Positions 33,729 through 46,518 of a stretch of DNA of 64,000 nt are shown one piece after another. The DNA is from Chrysemys picta bellii (taxonomy: Eukaryota; Chordata; Testudines; Emydidae), in contig NC_088793.1 in the NCBI RefSeq assembly GCF_011386835.1, positions 99,556,923 through 99,620,922 on the forward strand, written 5' to 3'. The stretch's first letter is position 1; each line of letters starts with the position of its first letter. Below the pieces are notes generated by a model. That model saw nothing but the letters and a program-made list of their open reading frames with translations, searched no databases and had not been told where the DNA came from. Both the position numbers and the translations under genes were made by a program.

Positions 33729-35020
33729 AATTGTCAACATCATATGTCAAAATATGCAAAGTAAATATCCTTAAATCAAACTAAGAAGTTCTCAGTTAGC
33801 ATTTTTCTTATTTTGCCTATCTACAAATTTCGATTTTCAGTTGAAATATCTTTTTTTGTTGTGTAGATATACAGATAAATTGATGTCTACTGACATTTAC
33901 TGATAAAAATCTAATCCTTCCAAGTCTAAGTATGTGCACGAATTTAGATGCATTTATGGAAATGTTTAGGAATAATTGCTACAATCAGTCCAAAGGGTCG
34001 TATTCCACTCAAAGCAGCACAATAAAATATTTTTAAATGAGTGCAGTCATTTCAGTCCATTAATATGGTAGATATTTGTAGGAAAATCAGCAGAATCAGC
34101 AGTTATTGTATATCAGTGATGCACCACCAGAAACCTGCAAAAGGCCTTTCAAGGTAGTTCTTGTGATAGACTGTGAGCTCATACTGAATGAGCCTCCATT
34201 AGCAGCAGCTGCCTGGCCACTAACAAAGAGAGAGCCTAAAGTAGCTCAGCTACACATCAGGGAGCTGAGCCATGCAAACGAACTAAAGCACCTGGAGTGC
34301 AGAAGAGCCATCGTTGACACAACTGTAATTTACTGATGAAGTTTAAGTGTTGTTTATGCAGACATTTTGTTCCAAAGCTGAGACTGTGTGATTGGTATGA
34401 TAAAGGAACTCTGGTTTGCTGATGGAAATGCTACTGTTCACTGGCAGAATGATCTGTGCACATTTCTATAGTTTATTTAATGGAAGTGTGGTTTCAGCAA
34501 AAGGATTTTGAATAAAGGTTCTGATTTTTAGATTCAGAAGCAAGAATTTTAATCTATGTTATTGTTAGATAACACATCTAGAGATCTAAGTTCAAATATG
34601 GCTTAAATCATGAAATGAGCAAACGAACAAAATCGAGTTTATATTAGTCCCAAATAGTTTCTGTACTCCCAACACTTATACATAATTGGGGGTATTACTT
34701 GTTTTCTTCAGGAGGAGCCCAGAACAGATGTAGACGATGCAGATCTAAATTATATAAATGTTAAAATAATTAGACGATAATTGATGATACTAGTTATTTC
34801 TGTTGTGGTAGTGCCCAGTCAGGATTAGGGCAGCATTGTGCTATGCACTGTGCAAACTGTCCCTGCCCCAGTGAGCTTACAATCTAAAATGACAAGCTGT
34901 ATATGCTGCAGGGATGAAGAAGGCAAAGGTCAGAAGTGAGGTGCCAATTATATGACAAAGCTTGTGAGGCATCTGTCTTCAAAGTTCCTGGGTTTTGCTA
35001 TGCTGTTAATTTCTTGCTTC
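33729..35020. other. Intronic sequence with a small SINE/LINE relic
   Basis: Mostly unassigned. About 34806-34890 contains tgcactgtgcaaactgtccc and gagcttacaatctaa, a phrase known from old vertebrate SINE/LINE 3' ends. Confidence 0.45.
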
Positions 35021-35023
35021 CCC

Positions 35024-35350
35024 TTCGAGTGATTGCCCACATATATCTTGTCCACTGTTGGTGCACAAGCTCCCAGTGCCCTCAAGCCAGAGACTTTTGG
35101 TCATTGGTACCTACTCGGCAGCACTTGCACCCTGAGCATCCTCATGCCTCCAACTGAGGATATAAAGGGCAGGCCCATTCCAGCCCGCTCCCCAGTTCCT
35201 TCTTAACCACACATGGCTGTGAGTCAGAGCTTGCAACGACTGCTGTGTTGCTTCACTGTTGTATTCTTGTCACGGTAAATAGTAGTTAGTCTTGTCTGTA
35301 AATAGTACTTAGTAATTAATAAGGCCGTTAGTAGAGTAGTAGTTTTTGAA
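35024..35350 (+). mobile_element. DIRS terminal fragment upstream of exon 5
   Basis: The order cgagtgattgcccacat.. ccagttccttcttaacc.. ggtaaatagtagttagtc.. resembles the left end of DIRS copies B and C. No coding region follows. A TATA-like gatataaaggg lies at about 35158. It ends about 165 bp before the exon 5 acceptor. Confidence 0.6.
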
Positions 35351-35514
35351 TAGATTTTCTGTAGTAAGTTCTGAGAAATTAAATACATGTATATTACAAA
35401 ATAGAAATTTGAAACACACAGCATTTTTTTCTTTTGATTTTGCTTTTTTTGAGAAGTCAGCAATTCAGTCATTTTGCCAAAATATTTATTTTAACACTGT
35501 ATGTTTCTTCACAG

Positions 35515-35606
35515 CTTTATATTCTAAAGGAAAGAAACCATGGTGCTGGGCTTCATATTTGGAGGAAGAAAAGGCTATAGCAGCACCTATTAAGCTTTTT
35601 AAAGAG
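35515..35606 (+). CDS. L3MBTL3: L3MBTL3 exon 5 (start of MBT repeat 1)
   Basis: The exon encodes the entry of MBT1, KGKKPWCWASYLEEEKAIAA followed by PIKLFKE, matching the W-x-x-Y-L-x-x-E signature that opens MBT repeats. The acceptor is TTTCTTCACAG ending at 35514 and the donor is GTATGT at 35607. It enters in phase 1 (completing a Pro codon from exon 4) and leaves in phase 0. A DIRS terminal fragment ends only about 165 bp upstream of the acceptor, so the branch point probably lies in the short gap between them. Confidence 0.93.
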
Positions 35607-37160
35607 GTATGTTTTCTTCTGAAACCCAAGTTAATCATCCATTAGCATGACATTTGTAAGGTAGAATAACCAGACTAGAAAAAGACTTTTGTAAGTTCTT
35701 GGTTTGCTCTAAAGGAAGTCTGTCAATGATTAAAGTAACAGATTTCCATAAATAATCATGAAGAGTGTGTGGATGATAGGTCACCTTTTGCCCAGCTTTT
35801 CTCAGTGAATTAATAACTCACAAATCTGACAGAGCTAAAGCTCTGATCCAGACCCTCCTTTTCTCATGTCTTGACTTCTGCAGTCTCTTCATTTTGGGCT
35901 TTCCAGATGCTGCCTTGTTCTCCTTACATCCATTCACAAGTCTGTTACAAAGATCATCTTCCTGGCTTGTTGCTCTGACTTTGCAACCCCCCAGTGGCTC
36001 CCCCTTTTTCACTGCATCAAACACAACATGGCTTCATCTTGCTGGGTGCCGAAATATCAACTTCTGCTTCTCCTTTGCCAACTATGCTGACCTTTGTCAC
36101 CCATCTGTCCAGTTTTCCATCAAACAACTTACTGCTTTCTCCCATGGCATCCATTTTTGCATGGAAGGAAGTTCCCAATAAAAATCCACAAAGCCAGTAC
36201 ATTGTCCTCCTTCAGATCCCTCTTTAAAACTCACCTCTAGTCGTGGTGCTTGCAAAACACTTGACAATGTCTAGGCAGCTGGTAAACTGTGATTGCGGCT
36301 GCTGCTTATTCTAATCATAATTGTCTGACTGTTACCTTGTACTACCCTATCTGTTTTTTGCATCCACCTTTTGGCATTTTTTCTAAACTTAAACTGTAAG
36401 CTGTTTGGGATAGGAAAAGTGTGTGTCTATGAGAGAGAAAAGAGTTGTATCCCTGCAATATTTTTTTTCCTTTTTCCTTGTATTTGATTAGGGAAAGGCA
36501 GAATATCCTACTGTTCAGTACTTTAATCAACTTTTCTGTAGATACTTTTTCTAAGCTCTAACTTCAACAAGTAGCGGTTGCTCTGGTAAAATGAAATAAC
36601 TGACTCTCTTATTTTATACTTCTAACTGTCCTGTATTATGACCCCACTTCAGTTTTTTTCTCTTTTTTTATTCCTTCTCACATCGCACGGGATTGTCAAA
36701 ACTGTGTCTCTACTGCATGAACCTCTATATTGTTTTCACTCTCTATGCTGGCGTCCTTGTGCCCAAAAAAATCTTTAAATGTTTGTGACAAAGGTAATGT
36801 AAATATAGTAAGCCCAATGCAATTGTATCTTAGGTGATCTATGATATAATTACAATCATGCACAACATTTTAAACTTTAGCTGTTACTGTGGTGCAACAG
36901 GAGCTGACCCGTAGTTCAAGTTGTTAGAGTTTCAATTTGATAGTGGAAAGAATGATGAATATCTTGTGACTTGGGGTTTTAGTAACACAAAAAATGGATT
37001 ATAATTCTTGGCTAACTCCAGAATTTTTGAAGTATTGGCTATACAATTTGAAATTTTGGAAAGTTTATAACAACTATGGAAAAATTGGTGTTTGGTGAAT
37101 TATTTGGGGAAGGGTGTTTCTCACCTTTCTTCCCCCTTTACAAGAAATCTAAGCCATTCT
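35607..37160. other. Intron with an L2-like relic
   Basis: About 35820-36240 translates in part to SCLDFCSL and later R/K-rich segments similar to the C-terminal end of L2-type LINEs (C-x-D-Y-C-N-x-L), at low similarity. The rest is unassigned. Confidence 0.4.
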
Positions 37161-37402
37161 GGGTATGTCTACACTGCAGCTAGGAGCAATCCTCCCAGCC
37201 TGGGTAGACAGACTCACACTAGTAGGGGTATTGGGCTGGATGTTGGACTCTGAAGCCTGGTGGGACAGGTGGGCTTCAGAGCCTTAATTTCTGCCTGAGC
37301 TGGAACGTCCTCATTGATATTTTTAGTGAACTAGCTCGAGCCCTGCTTGTGTGTATCTGTCTACTCAGGCTGGGAGGCTCCCAGCTCCAGTGTGGACTTA
37401 CA
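37161..37402. mobile_element. MITE with long inverted ends
   Basis: The left end gggtatgtctacactgcagc and ctcccagcctgggtagacag are mirrored at the right by ctgtctactcaggctgggag and ctccagtgtggacttacac. The arms of about 48 nt are similar to, but different from, the MITE at 32465-33155. Confidence 0.75.
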
Positions 37403-39570
37403 CTTTGGGGCCTGTCCTTTGAGCATGTTGTTACCCCTTATATGCTGATTCCTAGAATATCAGTTATACATCAGGATTGTTTGCTTATTGAGTATTTTGT
37501 AATTCTTTAGTCATAGTGACTAAATATGTGCGCTAAGATAAACATATCAAATTTAAATCTGATGAATAAAAAACATGCCTCTTATACTGCTTTTTGGTAC
37601 CTCTTGGAAGTAAGTACCCCATCTACATGAAATTTGCACTTTAACACAAAACCTAAACAGTGACCTCATTGGTGATTTAAGGCAAAGTAACTTCCCAAAT
37701 GTATGACAGTCAGATGTACTGTTATGTTAATATAACTAATATAAAAGCGTGTGAGGTTTAGTGTTTCCCCAGCTTCATCAAACTTATGTTGTATGTATTG
37801 CTTTTGGGTGTCTGTTAGAGATGGAAGGGAGATCCTTATGGAGCACTGAAGAGTGTTATTGAATACTGTGTTGTAGGCAGTATGAAGGTGGAAAGGAATT
37901 CACTAATATTTCCTCTTCTTATTTCCCCACTTTTAAGATTTTGGGCACATGGGTGTATCGTGCTGTAACGCTGTCATTAAAGCATAGCTTTTATTTGTCA
38001 GTACATACAGCATGTAATATTTTCTTAAGATTCAGAAAGAAGAATTAAAAAGAAAAGTGTATGATCTGATCATAAGTTATATCTTTTAATGGAAAAAGCC
38101 TGTGTTTACTAGAGGAATGATTTGGGCATTGATTATTAGTTTCTATGACAATTTTTGATGAAGCTTTAATGGTACATCTTGAGATAAAAAACAGAATGTG
38201 GTTAAAGATGAGCTATCAAGCAATAATAAAATGTTTTTGATTGTACACTTTACTGCTTTGTGATTAATTACAATCATGGTGTATGTCTACGCTGGCACAT
38301 AAAATATCCTTTCCAACTCAAGGAGATGTACCCACACTAGATAGAGCTAGCGCATTAAAGGTAGAAGTGGAGCTATGGATGTGCGAGTAGCGGGGTGGGC
38401 TGGATGCCCCAAGTATGATCCTACCTATGTACTTGGGCAGCTAGCTCATCATGCCGTGGCGGCTGCTCTTCTGTTTGTAGCACACTTGCTTGATCAGAGC
38501 TATACTGGAGCTGCAAGGTGTAAATCCCAACTCGAGTAGAAATACCTATGTCCTAACCCATTGTAGGAAGGAATATTGTCGGGGCATGACCCTAATTTTA
38601 AAAATGTTAAAACCCTTCCCCACTTTTTTAATTTTTTGTTGACCACTGACTGTGTGTCATACAGCACTGAATGCAAAAGAAGTACTTTACTTACCTGAGT
38701 AGCTTAAAATCTTAATAGTTTACAAAAGATGGTGTTAGAGTTTCACTCTCTTGCCTTATTTTATTAATATTTTTCTGCTTTTTTTCTTTAATTTAAAGTA
38801 TTAAGGACTGATGACTTTGACTTCTAACTTTGTCTGGAGCACAGAGAACATGATATAATAGGCAGCCGGTACCTGACTCCCTAAGACGCCCTTTCTGCCC
38901 TCTTCCCTTTATTGAAGGCTGCAGCATAGGCTTCATCCTCATGTTATCTCATGTTCTCAGTCCTCTATTGATTGCCAGAATCCTCTTGGAAAAAGAGGCT
39001 AGTCAGAGCCCAATATTTTCTCTCTACTGTACACAGCAAAGGGAGTATTACCATGTGAGAGGCCATCTTTATATATGAAGGCTGTTCTGTATTTGCTTTG
39101 TGGCTCATCTTTGTGGCCTGAGATGTAGAAACTAAAAGGCATTTCAGAATATTTTATCTGATCATCCCATGAATGGTGGTTGCCAAGAAGGTGTCACTGT
39201 ACAAAATAAGTAATTAACCTTACAGTACTGTATTTTTAGTTAGAAAGTTATTTAAAAAGTTGATGAAATACAGCGTTTTCTACAGTTCTGAGGTGCTTTC
39301 CCAGTTGCTCCTCCTAACAGATTTTTTCTGCATTTTAAAGTCTTTAATGATGGCACTATCAGACAGTTTTTTCCATGGCTTGCTAAGTTCTGTTTTCCAT
39401 TATATGATTTTAAAAGCTTGAAATTTAACCAAATATACTTGAGACTTCATTTTAAGCAGATGCCTGCATAAGGATAAGTAATAACAATAGTGTTTTGCAC
39501 TACACAAGTGTTTTAACTTTCTTTTGAAGTATTTCTTTTGAAATATTGAAACTGTTTTTGTTCATTCCAG
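37403..39570. other. Intron between MITE and exon 6
   Basis: Apart from a possible MITE relic at 38275-38545 the sequence is unassigned AT-rich intron. Confidence 0.45.
38275..38545. mobile_element. Possible Harbinger-like MITE relic
   Basis: It begins gtgtatgtctacgctggc, resembling the ends of the MITEs at 32465 and 37161, and ends with gagctgcaaggtgtaaatcc and a degenerate right end. Inverted pairing is weak. Confidence 0.4.
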
Positions 39571-39675
39571 TATCAGTCCTTCCCATATGGCAAAAATGGA
39601 TTCAAAGTAGGAATGAAACTGGAAGGAGTGGATCCTGAACACCAGTCAATGTACTGCATTCTCACTGTGGCTGAG
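39571..39675 (+). CDS. L3MBTL3: L3MBTL3 exon 6 (MBT repeat 1 core)
   Basis: The exon encodes YQSFPYGKNGFKVGMKLEG followed by VDPEHQSMYCILTVAE, the G-F-x-V-G-M-K-L-E motif typical of MBT beta-barrels. The acceptor TTCATTCCAG ends at 39570; the donor is GTAAGC. Phase is 0 at both ends (35 codons). It is nearly identical to the remembered human sequence, a sign of purifying selection. Confidence 0.94.
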
Positions 39676-41428
39676 GTAAGCACCAGGACTGTACCTGAAT
39701 GAAGTGTGAGGCTGAGAATAGACGTGTATTAAGAATACAGTAAATACTATACTGGAACTGTGCTCTGTTTAGTGCTGCATTTAGCACTAAAATTACATCT
39801 TCCTCTGACAGATTCTTCAGAGGAAGATGTAAACTATTGTTAGGCATTTAATTGCCTAATGCTATACCATGTGGAATATTTTTTCCTAATGCATAAAATT
39901 TTATTAAATTGTACCAGAAATCATATTAAAAACAATATCCAAATATCAAGGAACAATTACACATGTTCATGGATATGAATACATAATATTTTAGTGTTAT
40001 GGTGATACATAAGTATCTGTATAATTCTGTAATTTTGGAGAAATCTATATTTAAAAGGGAAAATATAAAGAACATAAAGATGCATGAAAATTGATAGCCC
40101 TTGAATTTTTATTCCAACTACAGATGTTATGCTTATTCATAACATTATCTCATCATTTTTCTATTTTATTGAACCGTAGCTTCAAGTTCCACAGACTAAT
40201 ATTACACTACAGGTTTAATTCTGCCACCTTTACTTACATTGGGTAGTATCTAACTGTGAATACTTCTATGGATATTAATTGTGTGATTTAAGAGAGACAG
40301 AATTCTCTCTCTCTCTTTTTTTTAATTCCTTAAGTTGGGGAATGGGGAAACAGGAACGCCTGATATTCATTGTCGTGTACTGTCATTATTTTGTACCACT
40401 ATGATTATATGTCCGTAGTCCTAGTTTAGTTTAGTTCTTTTTTTATTTTTTTATTTTCCCCATTTCTGAACCCCTCCACAGCTAATCACATCCTCCTTCT
40501 GAAAATATCTATTTCTGACTTGTCTTCTGCTGTACGTGCTGATGTCAAAGATCAGTATAACCAAGGCCTTAAGTCCTCTGTAGTAAGCTGGACCTAAATT
40601 CTGTGGCAAAGTGCCCTGAGTACTGTGAAATTCTAATGTGGCAAACTGAAAATTCTTTCAGTTTGAGTTACATTTAAGTTATGGCAAGTTTGAGTAAATT
40701 AAATATGAAAAAGAATAGTGCAATGAGTACATTAATTCCTTTTTGTTGCTTATTTTGATACTAAATTTGATTTATTTTAAGCCACCCCTAAATTCTCAAT
40801 ATGCTTGGTTTGACTTTTGACAAATTGACTGCCTTGTAGATGATATCCTGGGGAAGCGGGATGCTTTGACAGCTGGTTATAGGATAGTAGTGGCATTTGG
40901 CACCCAGAAAAGTGTGGGAGATGGTATGGACATTTAGCACATAGGAGACTTCAGCAGTGAAGAGGAGCTGCATCTCCTCTTTCCCTCTTAGGCACTAAGG
41001 TGACTTTTTTTTATTGCGGAATAGGGTCCTTTGGGATCTCCCCTTTCACATTTACACTTCTTCTTACATAATGACCCTCATTATCTCCTTGTTATAATGA
41101 CCTGTCCTTCAAAAGAGGTTGTCTAGACATATCTCTCAGGTTTCTATTTTCTTTTAGTACTATGTTAAGTGTCACTCATACTCTGAATGAATAATACTAT
41201 TATTATTAGCACTTCTACAGGGGTTTTCATCAGAGAGGTGCTCAGATCTGTTGCAGTCTTGCTTTTTGTTCTTCCCTTTATTAAACTGCATTACAGTATT
41301 TTTATATTATTGGCATGAACAAAAATAAAAAGTTGGTTGAATGCACATTGAATATATTTAGGTATAGAGACTATTATGCTCAAGTGTACTTTTACTAAGT
41401 TGTACACTTTGCAAACTGTTGTTTTTAG
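39676..41428. other. Intron between exons 6 and 7
   Basis: A short self-complementary stretch around 39790-39835 (tacatcttcctctg.. cagaggaagatgta) stands out. Otherwise nothing was recognised. Confidence 0.5.
39795..39832. repeat. Perfect short hairpin
   Basis: acatcttcctctg and cagaggaagatgt form a stem of at least 13 bp, with about 10 nt between them. This may be a small palindrome or MITE core. No flanking evidence for an RNA gene. Confidence 0.6.
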
Positions 41429-41564
41429 GTTTTAGGCTACAGGATACGCCTCCATTTTGATGAATACTTGGATTGTTACGACTTCTGGGTGAATGCTGAT
41501 TCTTCAGACATTCATCCAGCTGGATGGTGTGAGAAAACAGGTCACAAACTTCACCCCCCAAAAG
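41429..41564 (+). CDS. L3MBTL3: L3MBTL3 exon 7 (MBT repeat 1 end)
   Basis: The exon completes MBT1 with VLGYRIRLHFDEYLDCYDFW, then the hallmark D-I-H-P-A-G-W-C motif and EKTGHKLHPPKG. The acceptor is TTGTTTTTAG ending at 41428; the donor is GTATTG at 41565. Phase is 0 in, 1 out. The loop of the potential ligand pocket reads FDEYLDCYDFW, so the first repeat lacks the N-W of a canonical aromatic cage (compare exon 9). That is consistent with the second repeat being the usual methyl-lysine pocket in this family. Confidence 0.94.
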
Positions 41565-43832
41565 GTATTGTCTAACTTTCAATTTAAAGATTTGTTTATC
41601 TTTCACACAGTTGCTCCTGCTTTTTTGTTGAAATGACCTGGTTTGTATTCCAAATCACAATACAATAAGGGCAGTCTACCTGTTCATTTCTCTTTTGCTT
41701 CCATCTTACGACTGTAGATAATTAGCTTTGTGAGCTGATAGCTGTCATTGTGAAAAGGTGGAAGAAAGGTAAATGCAAAGCATTAATGGATCCCGTGGAG
41801 CCAGATGAAAGAACAAAGAGACAAAGGGAAGGAAAGACTCTGCTTTTGTGTAAAACTATGAGAGACACTAAAAAGCAAAATGATCAGAATAGTTATTCAA
41901 AGGGTACCGTCAAGAGAACATGATGGGAGGACGAAGAGACCAAACTAGCCGTAAAATAAAAGCAAAACACACAGGCTACAATGGAATACTAGCATCTTTA
42001 TTGCCTTGTACACTTTAAAGGCCTTGAACTTGTAAGCCCTTTAATAACTTACAATGGGTTGCCCAAAATGAGGGCTGAAGGCCAACTATGTGTCTTTTAA
42101 ATATGCCCCATGGCTAGCCATTATTATTTTGTTATTTATAAATCACCATCAGTGTACATGGAGCTGTACAGTTAAATAAAGATAGTGTCCCTGCCCCGAG
42201 GAGAGCGTCTGAGACAAAGACTATGAGAGGTGACAGATCTTGGTGGGGAAATAAAGTATAAGGGTATCCCCTGCAAAATAACAACATGCAGTATTTTATC
42301 TGTGATGTGTACTGGTTGAAAATGTGCCTTATTCATTTGCTTATTTATTTTGATTTTAACTATAATTATTTTAAAATGGGAGGTGGAGGCTAGTCATGTA
42401 TCCTCACGAGGCAGAATGCCTTCAGTCACTTCCCTGGTGCAGCTGCACTCCACACTGCCTTCCAACAATGCAACTTCTATGCTCTTTGGTTGTAATGTAG
42501 CCCTGAACAGTTAGTTTCAATAAATGACCAATTTTACACAATCTATTTATAATATTTCCCAAAAGCCATTCCTCCCTGCCCCTATCCTCTTGGAGTCATG
42601 GATTTCATGTGCTGAATGAATAGGTAGTTACATATCCAGTTGTTCAAATACTGTTGTTGTTGTTGTTCTGGCAGTATTCACTAGGTTTTGTACTCAGTGG
42701 TGAGGTTTTGTCAGCTTGTCCCTTATAAATCCCTGGTTTTGGAGGCTTATTCATTTCTTAGTCATAAAATACTGCTGCTGGAGGAGAGCTGCTATACAAG
42801 ATCTCATCATCTGAGTCATTTTTTTCCTGAAAAGTCATAAAAGTCATTTGTGGGGAAAATTTGTTCAGGTATTTTTTTTGTCGGTTTTTATATTGGTGTA
42901 CCATGAAATGGTTTTTATTGTATTTTTTTAATTATTTTTGCACTGCTCTTAAGGCCTCGTGGTGGCTTTTAACTGGGGAAAACTGCATCCTATCATTAAC
43001 ACCCCTCTGTATAACTACATCTATTAGAAGGGGTTCATCAATATACAGTGCAGTGTGGTTCTACTGTCCCCAAGACATCCCAGGTTTGGGATAACAGGGA
43101 TTGTGCTACTGCACTTCTCTTCAGGGCTAGCAAATACATTCTGGGCTCTTCCCTTGGGCTGGCTTGCTTCATTCTATCCTAGGATTGCTTCTCTTCCTTG
43201 TCATATGGTCCATTGGATCTCTTCTGTTCCTGGCCAGATGAGTTCACTCCTTTCCAAATCTTCTCCTGAATAAGACTTAACTTATTCCCTATCTTATCCT
43301 TAATTCTGATATGCTCTTACTTCCCTGTAAAAGTTTGCCCTACTTCACAGCAGTTGCTAGGCTGAGCTTAGCTTCCAGTGCAGCTGTGGAGGGAGTAATT
43401 ATTCCCCATTCACAAGGGAGCTGAGTGTGCTGCTTCAGTAGCACTGATGGCCTCTGCTGGCCCTGGTAGAAAAGGAACATGACATGAAATTGAACCTGCA
43501 CCATTTCATATGATGGTGTAGATCTAATGCATGTTTCTAAAGGAGTTGAGAAGGTTGTTACTGCAGTCGCCTTGTAGGGTCTCTCTGTGTCAGTGACAGT
43601 AGCTCCCATAATACAAAAAAAGTACAATAACCCCTTTCTGGAATATGAATAGACCCAGATAAAAGGGCTCCCTTTTTTTTTTCCTGAGGTGAAAGAGATC
43701 CTCATGAGGCTTGATTTACACTAGTTTTATTGCTGCATAATTCTGTTGACTTCAGTGGAGGTACTTCTGATTTATACTGGTGTGAGATCAGTTAAGTCCA
43801 CAGCCTTGTCACAGTTTGAGTCAATGCTTTTG
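41565..43832. other. Intron between exons 7 and 8, first part
   Basis: It contains a small relic near 42150-42230 (tggagctgtacagttaaataa.. gtccctgccccgagga) of SINE/LINE type and a (GTT)n stretch near 42654-42668. No gene was recognised. Confidence 0.45.
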
Positions 43833-43837
43833 CTTAC

Positions 43838-44645
43838 TCTGACAGGGTTGGGACTCACCACCGCAGCGCCTCCTGCTGGTTATCTCCGGGAATTAGCTCA
43901 GTCCAGTGGAGCGCCCTCTCCTGGTGGTGTCCCACCCGTTGTCTCGCCCTTGGTTGCTCTCCAGCTCGTGGCGTCCTCTTCAGGATCACTGCCCTCCAGC
44001 AGTGCCCCCTTAGTCCCTCCACACCCCCTTCTGGTGTGTGTGTGTGTGTGTGATCAGCAGTCTTTCTACGCCCCAGCCACCGTGTCCAACCACACCCCCA
44101 AAGTCTAATACCTCCTGTCAGGGATCTGGCATAGTCTGTGATGGCCGCTCCCCACGGCCAATGGCCGGGTGTACTGCATGGGCACAAGGGGGGACCCAGG
44201 CCCGTCCTCTACTCTGGGTCCCAGCCCAGGGACCCTCTGGCGGCAGCCTCGCTGTCCTCCTCTCCCCCATCTGTCCACTTCCCTGGGCTGCTTCCCCTAC
44301 GGCCCCTTGCACCCGGTAGGCCCTTCCCTTCAGGGCTTGCAGCCTGGCAGGCTACGGGCTAGAGCTCCCTTCTGCTCCCCCGAGCCTGGCCAGCACTGCG
44401 CTGTCTGCGGTGCTAGTCTCCCCGCTCTGGAGACAGACCTTCCCCTGTCAAAGGTCTGGGACAGACTGCCTGCTCCCTGCCTGGGCAGCCTTTATATAGG
44501 GCCAAGCTGAGCCCTGATTGGCTGTCTCCAATTTGGCTCTGATTGGCCCCTAGTAAACCTTTTCTTATTGGCTGCTGGTCTGCGCAGGCGCACTGGCCTG
44601 CTGCAGCCTCCTCTAGCGTGGGGGTTGGGCAGACGCCCCACCACA
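43838..44645. mobile_element. Probable solo LTR
   Basis: The 808-bp GC-rich segment runs from tctgacagggttggg to ccccaccaca, between perfect 5-bp repeats CTTAC (43833-43837 and 44646-44650). The second base is C where an LTR normally has TG, probably a point change. A (GT)n stretch lies at about 44034-44051 and a tttatatagg TATA-like motif at about 44491. The several open frames up to 120 codons are unsupported. Confidence 0.7.
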
Positions 44646-44650
44646 CTTAC

Positions 44651-46362
44651 CTTAGCCCAGCCTTTCTTTGTTTGCTTTTTATGCCTTTCAGCTGGACTTC
44701 AGCTCCTGCAGCCACTTATAACCCTTCCATGTAGGATTCCATCCAAATTTTAGAAAACCTACCTTAATGAAAGCATCTAACCTTGCAGACCTTGGCTGCA
44801 CCTGGACTTCCTGGGACTCAGGTGATCATAGTCATAGAGTTTAAGACTGGGAGCTGGGTTCCTGTGGCGTACTGTCTTTGTTGCCATGGAGATGGAAGGC
44901 ACACTGCAAAGACTGCCATAGACTGAGAATAAACTGTTCATTCTACTTTATTAAAGGTACAAATATGCATCAGCAGACATAAATAATAGCGTACCCCCCC
45001 ACCCCAAAACGCACTCTACTCGGCCCTCCTCTGTATCCCAGGCCACCAACACCAGCCAGCACCCGTATACTAAACCCAACAACTGAAATTAGACCAAAGT
45101 GTTCCAGCCTCTGCAATGGTCTGGAAATTATTAGATGAGAGAGACACAGATCATCCTGGCAATATAGCTATTCCCCGTCAGATGGCAAACATGGAAAAAT
45201 CATTTAAAAAAAAACACTTCTTTTTAATACATGCAGGAACTATCATAGAGATTCTTCCTATGATATGCCCCTGTCCTTAAGTACTATCAGCCAGGAGAGC
45301 CACTGACACTCCAGTGTGATGCATTGAAACAGGGATTGGGTGTAGCTTTTTTGCAGGAGCAGCCAGTCACTTATGCCAACACCTTTGGCTAAAGGAATGT
45401 GCGGTGAGGGGTCTGGGCATCTGTTTGTTTTCAGTGTTTATATTAAAATGTTTGTAAAATAGGGAAGATGCATCATGATCAGTGGAACTGGAGTCAGGGG
45501 GCCCATGTTCCTTGGAGGGATTGTTATTGATGGGACACCAAGGAAATAGGGAATGCATGAAGTTAAGTTGGAAGTAACTTAGAACATGGACAGAGCAGTG
45601 CCTAGGGTTTAACAGAGTTCCAATTGTTCAGCTTAACCTGCATTCATCGTCACTCCTTTGTTACCAGATTTGTCCATTACTTTGGGGTATGCTCATTTAT
45701 TCGGGTTACTCCTCTGGGGAAGGGGGTTCTGTAATCCTGTCAATGTACTACTTGTGTCAATTGTGTTTACATATGGAGCTCTACTTCTCCCTTCTGCAAG
45801 TCCCCTCTCAATGGAGCTATCTTGCAGGACCTAGGGTCCCTAGGGCTGGGTTACTCCCACCCCGGAACCGGATGAACACCCACACACCCACACGTACATT
45901 AACAGAGCAAGTCTGAGCGGACCGGGTCAATCAGCACTGTCAAGCTGACCCCTTATATGTCTCTGGACTCACTGGGCTGGAGGAAGCAGCACTTTCAAGC
46001 TGTCTCTCCTTATATGCCCCTGGGCTCCATGGACTGGGTCAAGCAGCACTTTCAAGCTGTTACCCTTATGCGTCCCAAATTCAGCACATCCCTATCCCCA
46101 CTCCCCCAACACAATTGTACTGGCAGTAACCTACTCGATGAGCAAACCCCGCAGTATTTGGGGCGCTGCAGGGATCTTTAGCTTAGGTAAAAGAAGTGTT
46201 GCTGTAGAGTGAATGGAGGAAGCTAAAAGCACAAACGAGTAAAGTTCAGCAAGAGAGAGAGAAGCAACCAACTTAACCATAGAAGTTATTTATTGAATAA
46301 TAGTAATTACTACACAAGGAGGACTAAACCAACATAACATACGTGATTAAAGGTTAATACCT
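44651..46362. other. Intronic sequence, repeat-like but unassigned
   Basis: Contiguous, before the Penelope-like insertion, with 48231-49140. Composition and the tandem repeat at 45928-46090 suggest an LTR-like element, but I could not find matching ends. Confidence 0.4.
45928..46090. repeat. Three-copy tandem repeat, period about 57 bp
   Basis: Imperfect units start at 45928, 45984 and 46041, each with (aa)gcagcact.tcaagctg followed by (c)ccttat. and, in two units, a ggactcactgggctgg / ggactgggtc segment. Confidence 0.7.
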
Positions 46363-46517
46363 CAGGTAGAAAGGTTTCAGAGGAGCAGCTGTGTTAGTCT
46401 CCGCAAAAAGAACAGGAGTACTTGTGGCACCTTAGAGACGAACAAATTTATTAGAGCATAAGCTTTCGTGGACTACAGCCCACTTCTTTGGATGCATATA
46501 GAGTGGAATAAATATTG

Positions 46518-46518
<1 letters not shown>

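Noticed and set aside
35346..35645. 99-codon frame upstream of and through exon 5
   Set aside because: Only 35515-35606 is coding; the upstream part is intron ending in a good splice acceptor.
43746..44646. GC-rich open frames of 77-120 codons
   Set aside because: They fall inside the LTR-like segment at 43838-44645 and show no domain.
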